DNA from: Methanomassiliicoccales archaeon LGM-DZ1
Lineage (GTDB): Archaea > Thermoplasmatota > Thermoplasmata > Methanomassiliicoccales > Methanomethylophilaceae
Reading direction: 5' to 3'
Length of the DNA: 64,000 bases
Assembly: GCA_030168595.1 (NCBI GenBank)
Contig: CP115556.1
Location: 372,001 to 436,000 of the forward strand
Positions 25,840-34,579 of this stretch are shown in pieces (position 1 is the first letter of the stretch; every line of letters starts with the position of its first letter). Below the pieces are notes generated by a model. That model was not told where the DNA came from. It saw only the letters and a list, made by a program, of their open reading frames with translations, and did not search any database. A program made the translations under genes and the position numbers.

Positions 25840-26622
25840 GTGCCTTACGCTGAAAGCAGGAACGCCAGGATCCATTACGAGACCGAGGGGTCGGGCCGGC
25901 CCCTGATACTGGTCACCGGCCTGGCCGGGGATACCGGATTCTGGGCCAGGACCGTCCCCCTCCTGAAGGACTCCTTCGAGGTCGTCACCCTCGATAACCG
26001 CGGCGCCGGGTCCACCTCCTATTCCGGGAGGTTCTCGGTCGCCGACATGGCGGACGATGTGATCTCCGTTATGGACAGTGCCGGCATAGGCCGCGCCGAT
26101 ATCCTCGGATGGTCGATGGGGTCCCACATTGCGCTGAGGGCGGCCGCCGGGAACCCCTCCCGCTTCTCCACCCTCACCCTGGTCTCATGCTACCTGCACC
26201 GCCCCGCCCGCGCGGCCTACATCCTCGATTACCTCGCATCCGGGTATGCGCGCGGGGATGTCGACGCCGCCACCGTCGGCAGGGTGCTGAACGTCCTCCT
26301 GCACACGCCCTCCTTCTTCGAGAAGGCCGAGAGGGAGGGCAGGAAGATAAGAGAGATGAAGGCCCCCGACCCGCAGGGATTCATGTACCAGATGCACGCG
26401 GTCGACAGCTATGACGCGGAGAAGGACGCCAGGTCGCTGAAGGTCCCGACGCTCTCGGTCCACGGCCTCGAGGACATCATGACCGAGCCCTCCGCAGGCG
26501 ATGAGATCGCCTCGAAGATAGAGGGCTGCTCGGTGCTCAGGCTCCCGGGCGAGGGGCATATAATACGCCCCGAGAATTACATACCCAGAGTGAAGGATTT
26601 CATCCTGTCTCGCCGGCGCTGA
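25840..26622 (+). CDS. Alpha/beta hydrolase
   Basis: 260 residues from GTG 25840 (protein starts PYAESRNARIHYE); a CTTAAC box about 26 bp upstream supports this leaderless start over longer frames. The fold shows the oxyanion-loop region LVTGLAGDTGFW, nucleophile elbow GWSMGS (Ser about 92), Asp in GLEDIMTEP (about 212) and His in GEGHIIRPE (about 239). Members hydrolyse esters or C-C bonds; the substrate is not predictable. The last 46 bp overlap the 3' end of the convergent YkgJ-type gene. Confidence 0.85.
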   Translation: MPYAESRNARIHYETEGSGRPLILVTGLAGDTGFWARTVPLLKDSFEVVTLDNRGAGSTSYSGRFSVADMADDVISVMDSAGIGRADILGWSMGSHIALRAAAGNPSRFSTLTLVSCYLHRPARAAYILDYLASGYARGDVDAATVGRVLNVLLHTPSFFEKAEREGRKIREMKAPDPQGFMYQMHAVDSYDAEKDARSLKVPTLSVHGLEDIMTEPSAGDEIASKIEGCSVLRLPGEGHIIRPENYIPRVKDFILSRRR

Positions 26623-27152
26623 GCGATGCGCTCGGCGCGGGCCTTACGGCCTTCGGCGATCTTCCCTTCGATGGTCTCCCTGATATGGCGGGTGCAGGGC
26701 CAGGACTCGTCCATGTACTCCGTCATCTGCATTATGTCCGCGTCCTCGTTCGTCAGGGCCAGGTAGACCCTGCTCATGAACATGGAGACGGCATAGGGGA
26801 ACTCGTCGCAGATCTCCGGGCGGTCCGCCCAGATGGTGCACTTCCTATCTTTCCCGAGGAACCTGCAGGGAGCGTTCCGGCCTTTCTTCATCAAAATGTC
26901 CCCGTCCGCGGTCTGATAGACAACCTGGGTCATGAACGTGTACAGGTCTATACCGGACGCCCGGGAGATCCTGTCCACCTCATCAGGGCGGATGATGATG
27001 TTGGGCTGGCAGCAGCACTTCCCGCACATCTCGCACGGGAAGCTGTCCCTGTAGGACATGCATATATCGTACGCCTGGTCGAGGTCCTCCTCCATCTCGG
27101 GGGAGATGGACGCCAGCCCCCTGAGGTCGTACTTCCCGCGGTACAGGACCAT
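26577..27152 (-). CDS. YkgJ-family cysteine-cluster protein
   Basis: 191 residues. The family pattern is complete: CEMCGKCCCQPN (about 40-51), PCRFLGKDRKC (about 95-105) and RPEICDEFP (about 111-119), eight cysteines thought to bind zinc or an iron-sulfur cluster. YkgJ-type proteins are common in methanogens; biochemical roles are mostly unknown. The C-terminal 35 residues are a basic helix. It follows a small membrane-protein gene by 6 bp on the same strand. Confidence 0.82.
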   Translation of the reverse strand: MVLYRGKYDLRGLASISPEMEEDLDQAYDICMSYRDSFPCEMCGKCCCQPNIIIRPDEVDRISRASGIDLYTFMTQVVYQTADGDILMKKGRNAPCRFLGKDRKCTIWADRPEICDEFPYAVSMFMSRVYLALTNEDADIMQMTEYMDESWPCTRHIRETIEGKIAEGRKARAERIAQRRRDRMKSFTLGM

Positions 27153-27158
27153 CCGGGA

Positions 27159-27449
27159 TCATCCCACGAGGCCGGCGTAGCCCACCATGAACCCGATGAC
27201 CGAAAGGACCAGGCCGGCGGCGGCGATGTAGACGAACTTCTTGTCGATCTCCCCGATCTGCACCCGCTTCATGGCGCGCGCCATGGCGAAGCCGCCGAGG
27301 AAGAGGCCGAGGGCCCCGAACACGGCCGCCCCCGCATAGCTGAAGACCATGAGGATGACGGAGATGATGCCCAGCGCGAGCGCTCCCCAGATGATGTTCT
27401 TCACAGCGGGGCCCGGTCTCCTGGTCGGTGCGTAATTGTCGATATCCAT
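27159..27449 (-). CDS. Small three-helix membrane protein
   Basis: 96 residues from ATG 27449. Hydrophobic segments at about 19-38, 40-57 and 71-94 separate a polar N-terminus and a cytosolic basic loop (ARAMKRVQIGEIDKK). No family recognised. It is in the same direction as the methyltransferase upstream and the YkgJ-type gene downstream, with short gaps, so the three may be co-transcribed. Confidence 0.65.
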   Translation of the reverse strand: MDIDNYAPTRRPGPAVKNIIWGALALGIISVILMVFSYAGAAVFGALGLFLGGFAMARAMKRVQIGEIDKKFVYIAAAGLVLSVIGFMVGYAGLVG

Positions 27450-27486
27450 GGGACACCTTCTGCGCACTCGTATCCCGACGGGCTCT

Positions 27487-28089
27487 TTAATCTATGCGAC
27501 GGATGACGCACTCTAGGCGCCGGCGGACGCCTCCGAAACGCGTCGGGGAATCGATGCGCTCCGCGGAGACGATCTCCCAGGAATCTGAGGGGAAGGCGCG
27601 CTTCACATCGTCAAGCGACCAATAGCGGTACGCGATCCCGTTGCGCATGTCCTCCTTCTTCCCGCCCGAGCGCAGGTCCCCCTCCGCGAAGCAGCGGAGA
27701 TAGAGCGTACCTCCGGGGGCGAGCACCCTGCGGACCTCGGAGACGGCTTCGGCGAGGCCCTCATCGGACAGGTGCTCCAGGACGTGGAAGGCCGTCGCCT
27801 TGGCGAACGAGCCGTCGGGGAACGGGAGCGATCTCACGTCCGCCTCGGCGAAGACGGCGCGGCCCCCCAGAAGCCTCCTGCATTCGGCCACCGCCGACGG
27901 GGAGAAGTCCACGCCGGTGACAGCTGCCCCGGCGTCGGCCAGGGCGCGCGCGGTCTTGCCGTTCCCGCATCCCAGCTCCAGGAAGGATTCGCCGGTGGAG
28001 ACCGATACGAAACCTATGTCAGCCGATCCCCTCCACTGCCTGCCGTTCGAAGCGTACAGCCTCTCCCATGCCTCCCTGCCGCCGTCCAT
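27487..28089 (-). CDS. Class I SAM-dependent methyltransferase
   Basis: 200 residues. The AdoMet site is clear: FLELGCGNGKTA (motif I, about 35-46), VTGVDFSPSAV (acidic loop, about 56-66), DVRSLPFPDGSF (about 85-96) and HVLEHL (about 103-108). It resembles small-molecule (Methyltransf_11-type) enzymes; the substrate is unknown. ATG 28089 is preferred over the GTG two codons upstream. An A+T-rich divergent promoter at 28099-28118 is shared with the PaaK gene. Confidence 0.85.
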   Translation of the reverse strand: MDGGREAWERLYASNGRQWRGSADIGFVSVSTGESFLELGCGNGKTARALADAGAAVTGVDFSPSAVAECRRLLGGRAVFAEADVRSLPFPDGSFAKATAFHVLEHLSDEGLAEAVSEVRRVLAPGGTLYLRCFAEGDLRSGGKKEDMRNGIAYRYWSLDDVKRAFPSDSWEIVSAERIDSPTRFGGVRRRLECVIRRID

Positions 28090-28098
28090 CGCCACGCC

Positions 28099-28118
28099 AT
28101 AATATAATTATTAAAAGA
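28099..28118. promoter_or_regulatory. Divergent promoter between methyltransferase and PaaK genes
   Basis: TAATATAATTATTAAAAG is a long A+T block in G+C-rich surroundings. It offers TATA-like boxes in both directions, 10-25 bp before the methyltransferase start and about 30-40 bp before PaaK. Confidence 0.5.
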
Positions 28119-28146
28119 GGATTGCGAGGGCAGACAGAGGGAAACG

Positions 28147-29445
28147 ATGTATTGGAACCCCCGCATAGAAACGATGCCGTACGAGGAGCTGCAGAAGCTC
28201 CAGTACCGCGAACTGAAGCAGAACGTCTATTTCCATTACACGAACAACAAGTTCTATCACGACAGGATGAAGGAGGCAGGGGTCTCCCCGCTGGACATCA
28301 ACAGCCTGGAGGACGTCAGGAAGCTCCCCTTCATGTTCAAGCAGGACCTCCGCGACAACTATCCGGACGGCATGTTCTCCGTGCCGAAGAACGACATCGT
28401 CAGGTACCACATGTCCTCCGGGACCTCGGGGAAGCCCACCCTCGTCGCCTACACCCGGAACGACCTCGAGTACTGGACGGAAGCGCTCGCCCGCTCGTTC
28501 ACCTCCTGCGGCATCGGGCCGGACGACATCATGCAAATCTCCTACGGCTACGGCCTGTTCACCGGCGGCCTGGGCGCCCATTACGGAGCGGAGCGCGTCG
28601 GCGCCACCGTGCTGCCCGCATCCACCGGGAACACCCAGAGGCAGATCGAGATGATGCAGGACCTGGGCGTCACCGTCATCGCCTGCACCCCGTCCTACCT
28701 AACCCACCTCTGCACCACCGCCAGGGCCATGGGCATCGACTGGAGGAGGGACATGAAGCTGAAGAAGGCCGTCCTCGGCGCCGAGCCCTGGTCGGAGAGC
28801 ATGAGGACCAAGCTCCAGAACGAGATGGGCATCAGATGCTACGACATCTACGGGACCTCCGAGCAGGCCGGCCCCATGTTCACCGAGTGCGAGTACCAGA
28901 AGGGCGCGCACATCTGCGGCGACATCATGCTGGTGGAGATCCTCGACCGCGACACCGGGGAGCCCCTGGAGCCCGGCAACGAAGGGGAGATGGCCATCAC
29001 CATGCTGAAGAAGGAGGCCATGCCCATGATCCGCTACAGGATGAGGGACGTCACCACCCTGAACGTGGAGGAGTGCGAGTGCGGCAGGACCTCCCCCAGG
29101 ATCGGGAGGATCTGCGGCAGGACCGACGACATGCTTATCGTCCGCGGGATCAATGTCTTCCCATCCCAGGTCGAGTACGCCCTCATGCGCATACCGGAGA
29201 TCGGCGATCAGTACATGATCGTGGTCACCAGGGAGGGCGACCTCGACCGCATGGTGGTGCAGGTGGAGCTGAAGCCCGAGGCCTTCACCGACAACATGGC
29301 GAGGATGAACTCCATCCGCGCCCATGTGGAATCCGAACTGAAGAGGTACCTGAACATCGCCGTCGAAGTGGAGCTTAAGGCCCCGGGGGAGCTCCCCAGG
29401 TTCGACGGCAAGGCCAAGAGAGTCATTGACAAGAGGGTGTATTGA
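28147..29445 (+). CDS. paaK: Phenylacetate-CoA ligase-type enzyme
   Basis: 432 residues. An AMP-forming aryl-CoA ligase of the PaaK family: SSGTSGKPTLVAYT (P-loop-like, about 84-97), the GAEPWSE and YGTSEQAGP motifs, MIRYRMRD and a C-terminal GRTDDMLIVRGINVFP segment. PaaK activates phenylacetate or related aryl acids with ATP and CoA; archaeal methanogens use such enzymes in aromatic amino-acid metabolism. It is followed one base after its stop by an ACT-domain gene and then a SelB-like gene, a conserved-looking operon. A paralogue lies at 34580. Confidence 0.88.
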   Translation: MYWNPRIETMPYEELQKLQYRELKQNVYFHYTNNKFYHDRMKEAGVSPLDINSLEDVRKLPFMFKQDLRDNYPDGMFSVPKNDIVRYHMSSGTSGKPTLVAYTRNDLEYWTEALARSFTSCGIGPDDIMQISYGYGLFTGGLGAHYGAERVGATVLPASTGNTQRQIEMMQDLGVTVIACTPSYLTHLCTTARAMGIDWRRDMKLKKAVLGAEPWSESMRTKLQNEMGIRCYDIYGTSEQAGPMFTECEYQKGAHICGDIMLVEILDRDTGEPLEPGNEGEMAITMLKKEAMPMIRYRMRDVTTLNVEECECGRTSPRIGRICGRTDDMLIVRGINVFPSQVEYALMRIPEIGDQYMIVVTREGDLDRMVVQVELKPEAFTDNMARMNSIRAHVESELKRYLNIAVEVELKAPGELPRFDGKAKRVIDKRVY

Positions 29446-29446
29446 G

Positions 29447-29872
29447 ATGAGCGACTACATTATCGAGCAGCTGTCTATATTCGTGAGCAACGAGCCCGGG
29501 GCCCTGGCCAAGGTCTCCCGGACCCTCGGCGAGTGCGGCATCAGCATGAAGGCATGCAACCTCGCCGAGTCCAACGAGTTCGGGATCCTCCGCGCCATCG
29601 TGGAAGATCCGGACGACGCCATCGCCAAGCTGAAGGCCGCCGGCATCGTGGTGAAGAAGACCCAGATCATCGGCGTCGCCATCAACGACGACCCCGGGTC
29701 CATGTACGAGTCCACGAACGCCCTCGGAAAGGCAGGGATCAACATAGAGTACGGGTACGCGTTCGTCGGGAAGCAGGGCCCCGCCCTGCTCATGAAGACC
29801 GACGACCCCGTCCGCTCCGCCGAGGTTCTCGGCAGGGCCGGGCTGAAGGTGCTGAGGACCGGGGACCTCTGA
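29447..29872 (+). CDS. Tandem ACT-domain amino-acid-binding protein
   Basis: 141 residues. Two ACT units (about 3-68 and 71-138) are visible, each opening like IIEQLSIFVSNEPGALAKV or IGVAINDDPGSMYEST with the D/N-x-PG ligand loop. ACT pairs bind amino acids such as aromatic or branched ones and regulate a partner. Small ACT proteins next to PaaK ligases are common and likely sense the amino acid whose acid product the ligase activates. Its stop overlaps the next start (TGATG). Confidence 0.88.
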   Translation: MSDYIIEQLSIFVSNEPGALAKVSRTLGECGISMKACNLAESNEFGILRAIVEDPDDAIAKLKAAGIVVKKTQIIGVAINDDPGSMYESTNALGKAGINIEYGYAFVGKQGPALLMKTDDPVRSAEVLGRAGLKVLRTGDL

Positions 29873-30822
29873 TGGCCAATCTGAACATCGCCGCCCTGGG
29901 GGCGCCCGGCCTGGCCGCGGAGATCGGGAAGAAGGGGACCGTCTCCGACATGACCTTCTACGAGGTCAAGGAAGGAAAGGACTCCATAACCCTCATCGAG
30001 CCGACGAAATACCCGGAGAAACTGTCATCGCTGTTCTACGCGACGCAGATCGGGGAGTTCGTCATCCTCACCGTCGACAAAATCGATTCCTTCCTGGGAG
30101 AGACCATAGTCATGGCCGACTCCCTCGAGAGGACCCGCGGATGGATCGTCCTCAGGAACTACATCCAGCCGGAGCAGGTGAAGCCGCTCATAGCCGGCAC
30201 CTCCCTGGAGAGCTACGAGTTCAAGGAGGAGGACCCCACCGCCATGAGACTGGAGCTCATCGCCATGGCCAAGGCGGAGAGCAGGGAGCCCGGGGAGGGC
30301 ACCTGCGGGTCCTGCCCGGTGGACAGCCACTTCAACGTCAAGGGTGTCGGGACAGTGGTCATAGGAGCAGTCGCCGACGGCTGGTTCCGCGTGCACGACA
30401 AGATGACGGTATGGCCTCTGGGGAAGGAGGTCATCCTGAGGTCGATCCAGAAGCACGACATCGACTGCCAGGACGGGGAGAAGGGGGACCATGTCGGGCT
30501 GGCGCTCAAGGGCATCGAGAGCGAGGAGCTCGACAGGGGCTTCGTCGTCTCCACCGACCCCTCGATCAAGATGACCCAGGAGCTGAACGCGAAGGTCGCC
30601 TACAACAGGTTCTACCGCGGAGACCTGAAGGAGGGGATGATGGTCCACGTGGGCCACTGGATGCAGATGGTCCCCGCCAGGATCGAATCCGCCTCCGGAA
30701 GGGACTCCGAGGTGAAGATGGCCTTCGACGGGAAGATCATCCACAAGCCGGGCGACACTGCCGTCGTCATGTACCTCGAGGGCGGGAAGCTCAGGGTCAT
30801 CGGCACCGTCGTCCTTCCCTGA
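29872..30822 (+). CDS. SelB-like translation-factor homologue with degenerate GTPase domain
   Basis: 316 residues. Domains II and III of an EF-Tu/SelB-type factor are clear (GVGTVVIGAVADGWFRVHD at about 158-176, then a barrel with GDHVGLALKG and a final VVLP strand). The N-terminal domain (about 1-115) follows the G-domain fold but lacks the P-loop: GAPGLAAEIGKKGT has no GxxxxGKS/T, and no NKxD is present. Archaeal SelB-like paralogues with dead G domains are known in methanogens; their function is not settled. The gene is coupled to the ACT gene by a one-base overlap. Confidence 0.72.
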   Translation: MANLNIAALGAPGLAAEIGKKGTVSDMTFYEVKEGKDSITLIEPTKYPEKLSSLFYATQIGEFVILTVDKIDSFLGETIVMADSLERTRGWIVLRNYIQPEQVKPLIAGTSLESYEFKEEDPTAMRLELIAMAKAESREPGEGTCGSCPVDSHFNVKGVGTVVIGAVADGWFRVHDKMTVWPLGKEVILRSIQKHDIDCQDGEKGDHVGLALKGIESEELDRGFVVSTDPSIKMTQELNAKVAYNRFYRGDLKEGMMVHVGHWMQMVPARIESASGRDSEVKMAFDGKIIHKPGDTAVVMYLEGGKLRVIGTVVLP

Positions 30823-30847
30823 AAAACCTCTTCTGGGTCATTCCCTC

Positions 30848-30875
30848 GGGGGCCCCTGCCGGGGCTCCCTTTTTT
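30848..30875 (+). terminator. Strong terminator after the PaaK-ACT-SelB-like operon
   Basis: GGGGGCCCC (30848-30856) and GGGGCTCCC (30861-30869) form a nine-pair hairpin with one G-T, followed by TTTTTT. Two more hairpins follow (30932-30950 and 30965-30980) before the convergent surface-protein gene ends, probably terminating it on the minus strand. Confidence 0.75.
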
Positions 30876-30989
30876 ATCCCGCCGGGAACGATTCCGGCGG
30901 CCGGGGACCGTGCTCCGGCATAATAGGGAAACACCCGTCCGGAGACCGGACGGTAAATGGTTTGCCCGCCGTCAGGCGGGACTGGGGTT

Positions 30990-33900
30990 TCAGGCCGCAC
31001 CCTTCTTCTTCACGTAGAAGAAGGCGCATCCTCCGGCGGCCACCAGCACGATCGCCGCCGCAGAGACGGCTATGACGGCCGTGCTGATGCCGCTGTCCCC
31101 TTCGGAACGGATGAGCGGGTCGTCATCGACGTAGAAGTACGATGCATCATCGGGGCTCACCTTGAGGTAGGTGGATTCGCCGACGGTCTCGAAGGATGAA
31201 TCGATGATCTGCCCGTAGCCGTATTTGTTCACATGGTAGATCACACTGGAACTGTCGGACGCCGGGACGTACACAGTCACCTCGAGTTTCTCGTCAGCAT
31301 TGAACCAGAGGTGGAGGGCATCATGTCCATCGTATTGGGTCGGAGAATCCAGCAGCACGACGGTGATCGCGGCGGAACCGTTGTTCTTAACCTCGTAGAT
31401 CACGCCTTCGGGCATCTTGACGGTCGCCGAACTGCCTGCTCCCAATTCGAAGTAGATGCAGTCGCTTCCTGCTTCGATAGTTTCAGAACTGCCCAATTTT
31501 TCCTCGGCAGCATATGTGACGGCCATCTCCGTATCCGCATAAACTTTGAATTCAGCGACGTACGCATCCCCAACCTTGTGAAGCTGCTGGGAATTGCCGT
31601 ACGGGTCGGTCAGGAGCATCGGCACCGTGCCGTCGTCGGAAGCGTCTATCGATACCTTGACGGAGAATTTATCATCGGACTTGAACTCCTGCCCGTTCAC
31701 AGTGACGGTGAATGTCTTGTGACTTGGGAATTCGGCCTTGATGACGATCTTATCGGAATTGCCGAGGGTGATGGCATTGTTCTTTTCATCATAGCTGAAA
31801 TCAGCTGAGCTGAAGGCCTTCGCGCCGTCGGATGTGTGGAACGCATCAGGCACGAGACTGTACGTTATTTCATCGCCGAATGTGACACCGAGATACCCTC
31901 CGATGATACCATTAGTGTGAATTTTGTTGCCGGCATGGGCGAAGACCGCCTTCGACTGCACGCAGATGCACCTATCGACAGCAATGCTGCCGGAGACCTT
32001 CGCATCCGGCGATACGAAGATATTGTCGGCGACGAACAGCGAACCGTCGTCCGACTCGAAGCTGACATTCGATCCGTCTTCCAAAACCAACAGCTTGGTC
32101 GATATGAAGTCGCCCACAGGGATAGGGAGGCAGAGCTCGCTGAGCACGACATTCCCGCCGGAGACCGACACCGTCCTATCGTTCCCCTTGCAGTTCATGG
32201 TCAGGGTCCCTCCGCTGACGGTCTTGATGACGGCATCGGTGCTTCCGATGCTGAACGACTTCCCGATGCTGCCTCTGACATCCCTAACGGTCAAGTCCAG
32301 GGACGCTGTTGCCGAATCGTCCCTGCTGCCGAAGAAGGAGCCTGAGCATCCGGCCTCATCGATCGAGAACGATCCGTCGGTGGATGCCGCTAATCCTCTG
32401 ATGTACATGCGGCTGCTGCCGGTGTTCATTTCCATGTTTTTCAGCTCAGCAGAGGCAGATGCCTCCTTGTCGGAGAATGCAGCTCTGATCGAGACGTCCC
32501 CCTCGATAGCGGCATATGTGCCATCGATGAACATCCTTGCGTAAATCGAGACGTCCGCGGACACAGTGTAGCTGTAGGACGTCACATTCATTCTTGTTTC
32601 GCCGTCCTTGGTGACCTTCTCGAAATCCGCATGTCCGCTGATCTCGGCCGAGAGGCTTGCGCCCGCATCCTTGACGGCGGTCCCGTCGATCATCTTCACA
32701 TTGCTGGCCCCGCCGATGCTCAGTAATGCGCTGATGTCCGCAGACTTCTCGGATCCGTCGGAACTCATGCTGAGGCGGACATCGTCGATGGAAAAGGACG
32801 ATGTCGTCTTGGAACTGCGGGTGGTGTTGATCTCCAGCGAATCGAGGCTGGCCGAGATGCTGAGGTCGGTCGCTCCGGCGGCGGCCGCCAGAGCGGTCAC
32901 TTTAGGCAGGAACTCGTCGAGGATTTCCGGGATCTCGTAGGCAAGGCCCAATGAGGCGTCCACGGCAAAATAGTACGAGGCAGCATCAGCCTCATAATTC
33001 TTCAAATACTCCCAGACCTCGCCTGCATCCTCGACGTTCATACCGTGTGAACCGTTGACTCCGTACAGATATTTCTCAAGGCTCTTCGGGCGCAGGTCGC
33101 TGTACGAGGGCACGTCCGGCGACTTGATGTCCACCTTGTCCAGGTTGATATCGGCAAGGCTGCCGATATTGGCAGTGAGAGATGCACTGGCACTGAAGCC
33201 TGTGAGGCTTACGGTGGTTCCATTCGCGGAAGTGCCGATCGCGATCTCGCATTTGTCGGCGGAGACATCGGCACTGAGCTTGAAATCACCTGAGGAGCTG
33301 TTCCCGCTGATGCTCAGATCCAGGGCAAAGCCCGAGACGTCGGCGGTAACCGGATCGTCGAAGAACGGCAGGGAATGGAGGTCGAACTCCCCGTCGGCGG
33401 TCATGCTGACAGAGAACGTTCCGGAGCCGTACGCAGCGCCTTCTGCGCCCGCGGTCACGGATATGTCCGATTCGATCCCGATGTGGAACCTGTCGTTCCC
33501 TCTGCTGAAGTCGAGGGCGGCATTTCCGCTGACCTTGAACCCCGCTCCTTCGCCGCCGACGCTCATGCTGAAGCCCAGGTCCTCCGCCTCGAAGGAGATG
33601 TCGCATACCTCTCCGTCGATATCGATAGCCCCCTTCAGCGAAGCGTCCAGCGAGAGTTTGGTGATGGCCTTCGCAGTGTTCGACAGAGATACGGCCGCCG
33701 TCCCGGTTTCGGAGACGGCGAACTCCGGCATGCTGCCGATCTTGACAGACGACCCGTTCGAGATCTCGAAGGCAATGGATGCGGAGCCTGAGAGATCGCC
33801 CTGGCTCGCATCTGTCACATTCACAGTGACATTTCCTCCTACGTCGATGGTCTCGGAATCAGCGAAATTAAGGCCGAGAGCAAGGCTGTCGCTGACCTTG

Positions 33901-34352
33901 TATCCGAGACAGCCTCCTTCCTTGACATTGATGTGCACTGAAGGATTCTTTCCCTCGGAAACAGCAGCGACGGTGAACGCTCCATCGATTACCAGGGCGC
34001 CGCCGTTCTCGACGGTGATGCCCACCTCGGACGCCCCGTTCTTGACGCCATATCCGCCGCTCAGCATCTCTGCATCATTCACTGTATAATCCCCGGATAT
34101 CTCCGTAGAGTCTCCGTTTCCCAGCGCATCCCCGCCGAACCTGGCGGCGCTGCTGATGTCTATCTCTTCGAGTACGAGAACCTCGGAGAGCCCGTGCAGC
34201 ATGCTTTCGGGAGAGATAAGTTTGATACCCGCGGCCGGCTCCGGCGAACTGCTGTCGGCATCGGTATCGCTGAACGCATCGGAAGCGGATATCGGTACGA
34301 CCATGCAGACGGCCACGATCGCGACCGCGAGGTACTTCATATAGGCTTTCAT
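30990..34352 (-). CDS. Large surface protein with signal peptide and C-terminal membrane anchor
   Basis: 1120 residues from ATG 34352 (GGAGAAGGAAAC precedes it). Residues 1-25 form a signal peptide (YLAVAIVAVCMVVPISASDAF region). The long exported part is rich in Ser, Asp, Gly and Ala, with many short strand repeats such as ISADVSADK and SGNAALDFS, suggesting a repetitive beta structure. A single hydrophobic helix (ISTAVIAVSAAAIVLVAAGG, about 1092-1113) plus KKKGAA anchors it. No catalytic domain recognised. Such adhesin-like proteins are abundant in gut-associated methanogens. Probably monocistronic. Confidence 0.78.
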   Translation of the reverse strand: MKAYMKYLAVAIVAVCMVVPISASDAFSDTDADSSSPEPAAGIKLISPESMLHGLSEVLVLEEIDISSAARFGGDALGNGDSTEISGDYTVNDAEMLSGGYGVKNGASEVGITVENGGALVIDGAFTVAAVSEGKNPSVHINVKEGGCLGYKVSDSLALGLNFADSETIDVGGNVTVNVTDASQGDLSGSASIAFEISNGSSVKIGSMPEFAVSETGTAAVSLSNTAKAITKLSLDASLKGAIDIDGEVCDISFEAEDLGFSMSVGGEGAGFKVSGNAALDFSRGNDRFHIGIESDISVTAGAEGAAYGSGTFSVSMTADGEFDLHSLPFFDDPVTADVSGFALDLSISGNSSSGDFKLSADVSADKCEIAIGTSANGTTVSLTGFSASASLTANIGSLADINLDKVDIKSPDVPSYSDLRPKSLEKYLYGVNGSHGMNVEDAGEVWEYLKNYEADAASYYFAVDASLGLAYEIPEILDEFLPKVTALAAAAGATDLSISASLDSLEINTTRSSKTTSSFSIDDVRLSMSSDGSEKSADISALLSIGGASNVKMIDGTAVKDAGASLSAEISGHADFEKVTKDGETRMNVTSYSYTVSADVSIYARMFIDGTYAAIEGDVSIRAAFSDKEASASAELKNMEMNTGSSRMYIRGLAASTDGSFSIDEAGCSGSFFGSRDDSATASLDLTVRDVRGSIGKSFSIGSTDAVIKTVSGGTLTMNCKGNDRTVSVSGGNVVLSELCLPIPVGDFISTKLLVLEDGSNVSFESDDGSLFVADNIFVSPDAKVSGSIAVDRCICVQSKAVFAHAGNKIHTNGIIGGYLGVTFGDEITYSLVPDAFHTSDGAKAFSSADFSYDEKNNAITLGNSDKIVIKAEFPSHKTFTVTVNGQEFKSDDKFSVKVSIDASDDGTVPMLLTDPYGNSQQLHKVGDAYVAEFKVYADTEMAVTYAAEEKLGSSETIEAGSDCIYFELGAGSSATVKMPEGVIYEVKNNGSAAITVVLLDSPTQYDGHDALHLWFNADEKLEVTVYVPASDSSSVIYHVNKYGYGQIIDSSFETVGESTYLKVSPDDASYFYVDDDPLIRSEGDSGISTAVIAVSAAAIVLVAAGGCAFFYVKKKGAA

Positions 34353-34508
34353 GTTTCCTTCTCCTGATCCCAAATCGATGAGGACCTGCAATCGCATCGA
34401 ATCCTTTGATTAAAAATCTGTATACGTACGATGTATCCATCTGATTGTAATGACGTTGGGTGGAGGGAAATGCACCGCCTGTCCGGACCTGGCCTTCCTG
34501 CAATCTCA

Positions 34509-34575
34509 TTTATATAGGAGCTGTCCCCATTCACACCACATCCGTGCTAATTGCTGGCACACAACACACCGGTGA
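34509..34575 (+). promoter_or_regulatory. Promoter and ribosome site of the second PaaK gene
   Basis: TTTATATA at 34509-34516 and GGTGA at 34571-34575, five bases before ATG 34580. The leader would be about 40 bases. These sites decide the start, since the open frame begins 120 bases earlier. Confidence 0.6.
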
Positions 34576-34579
34576 GAGA

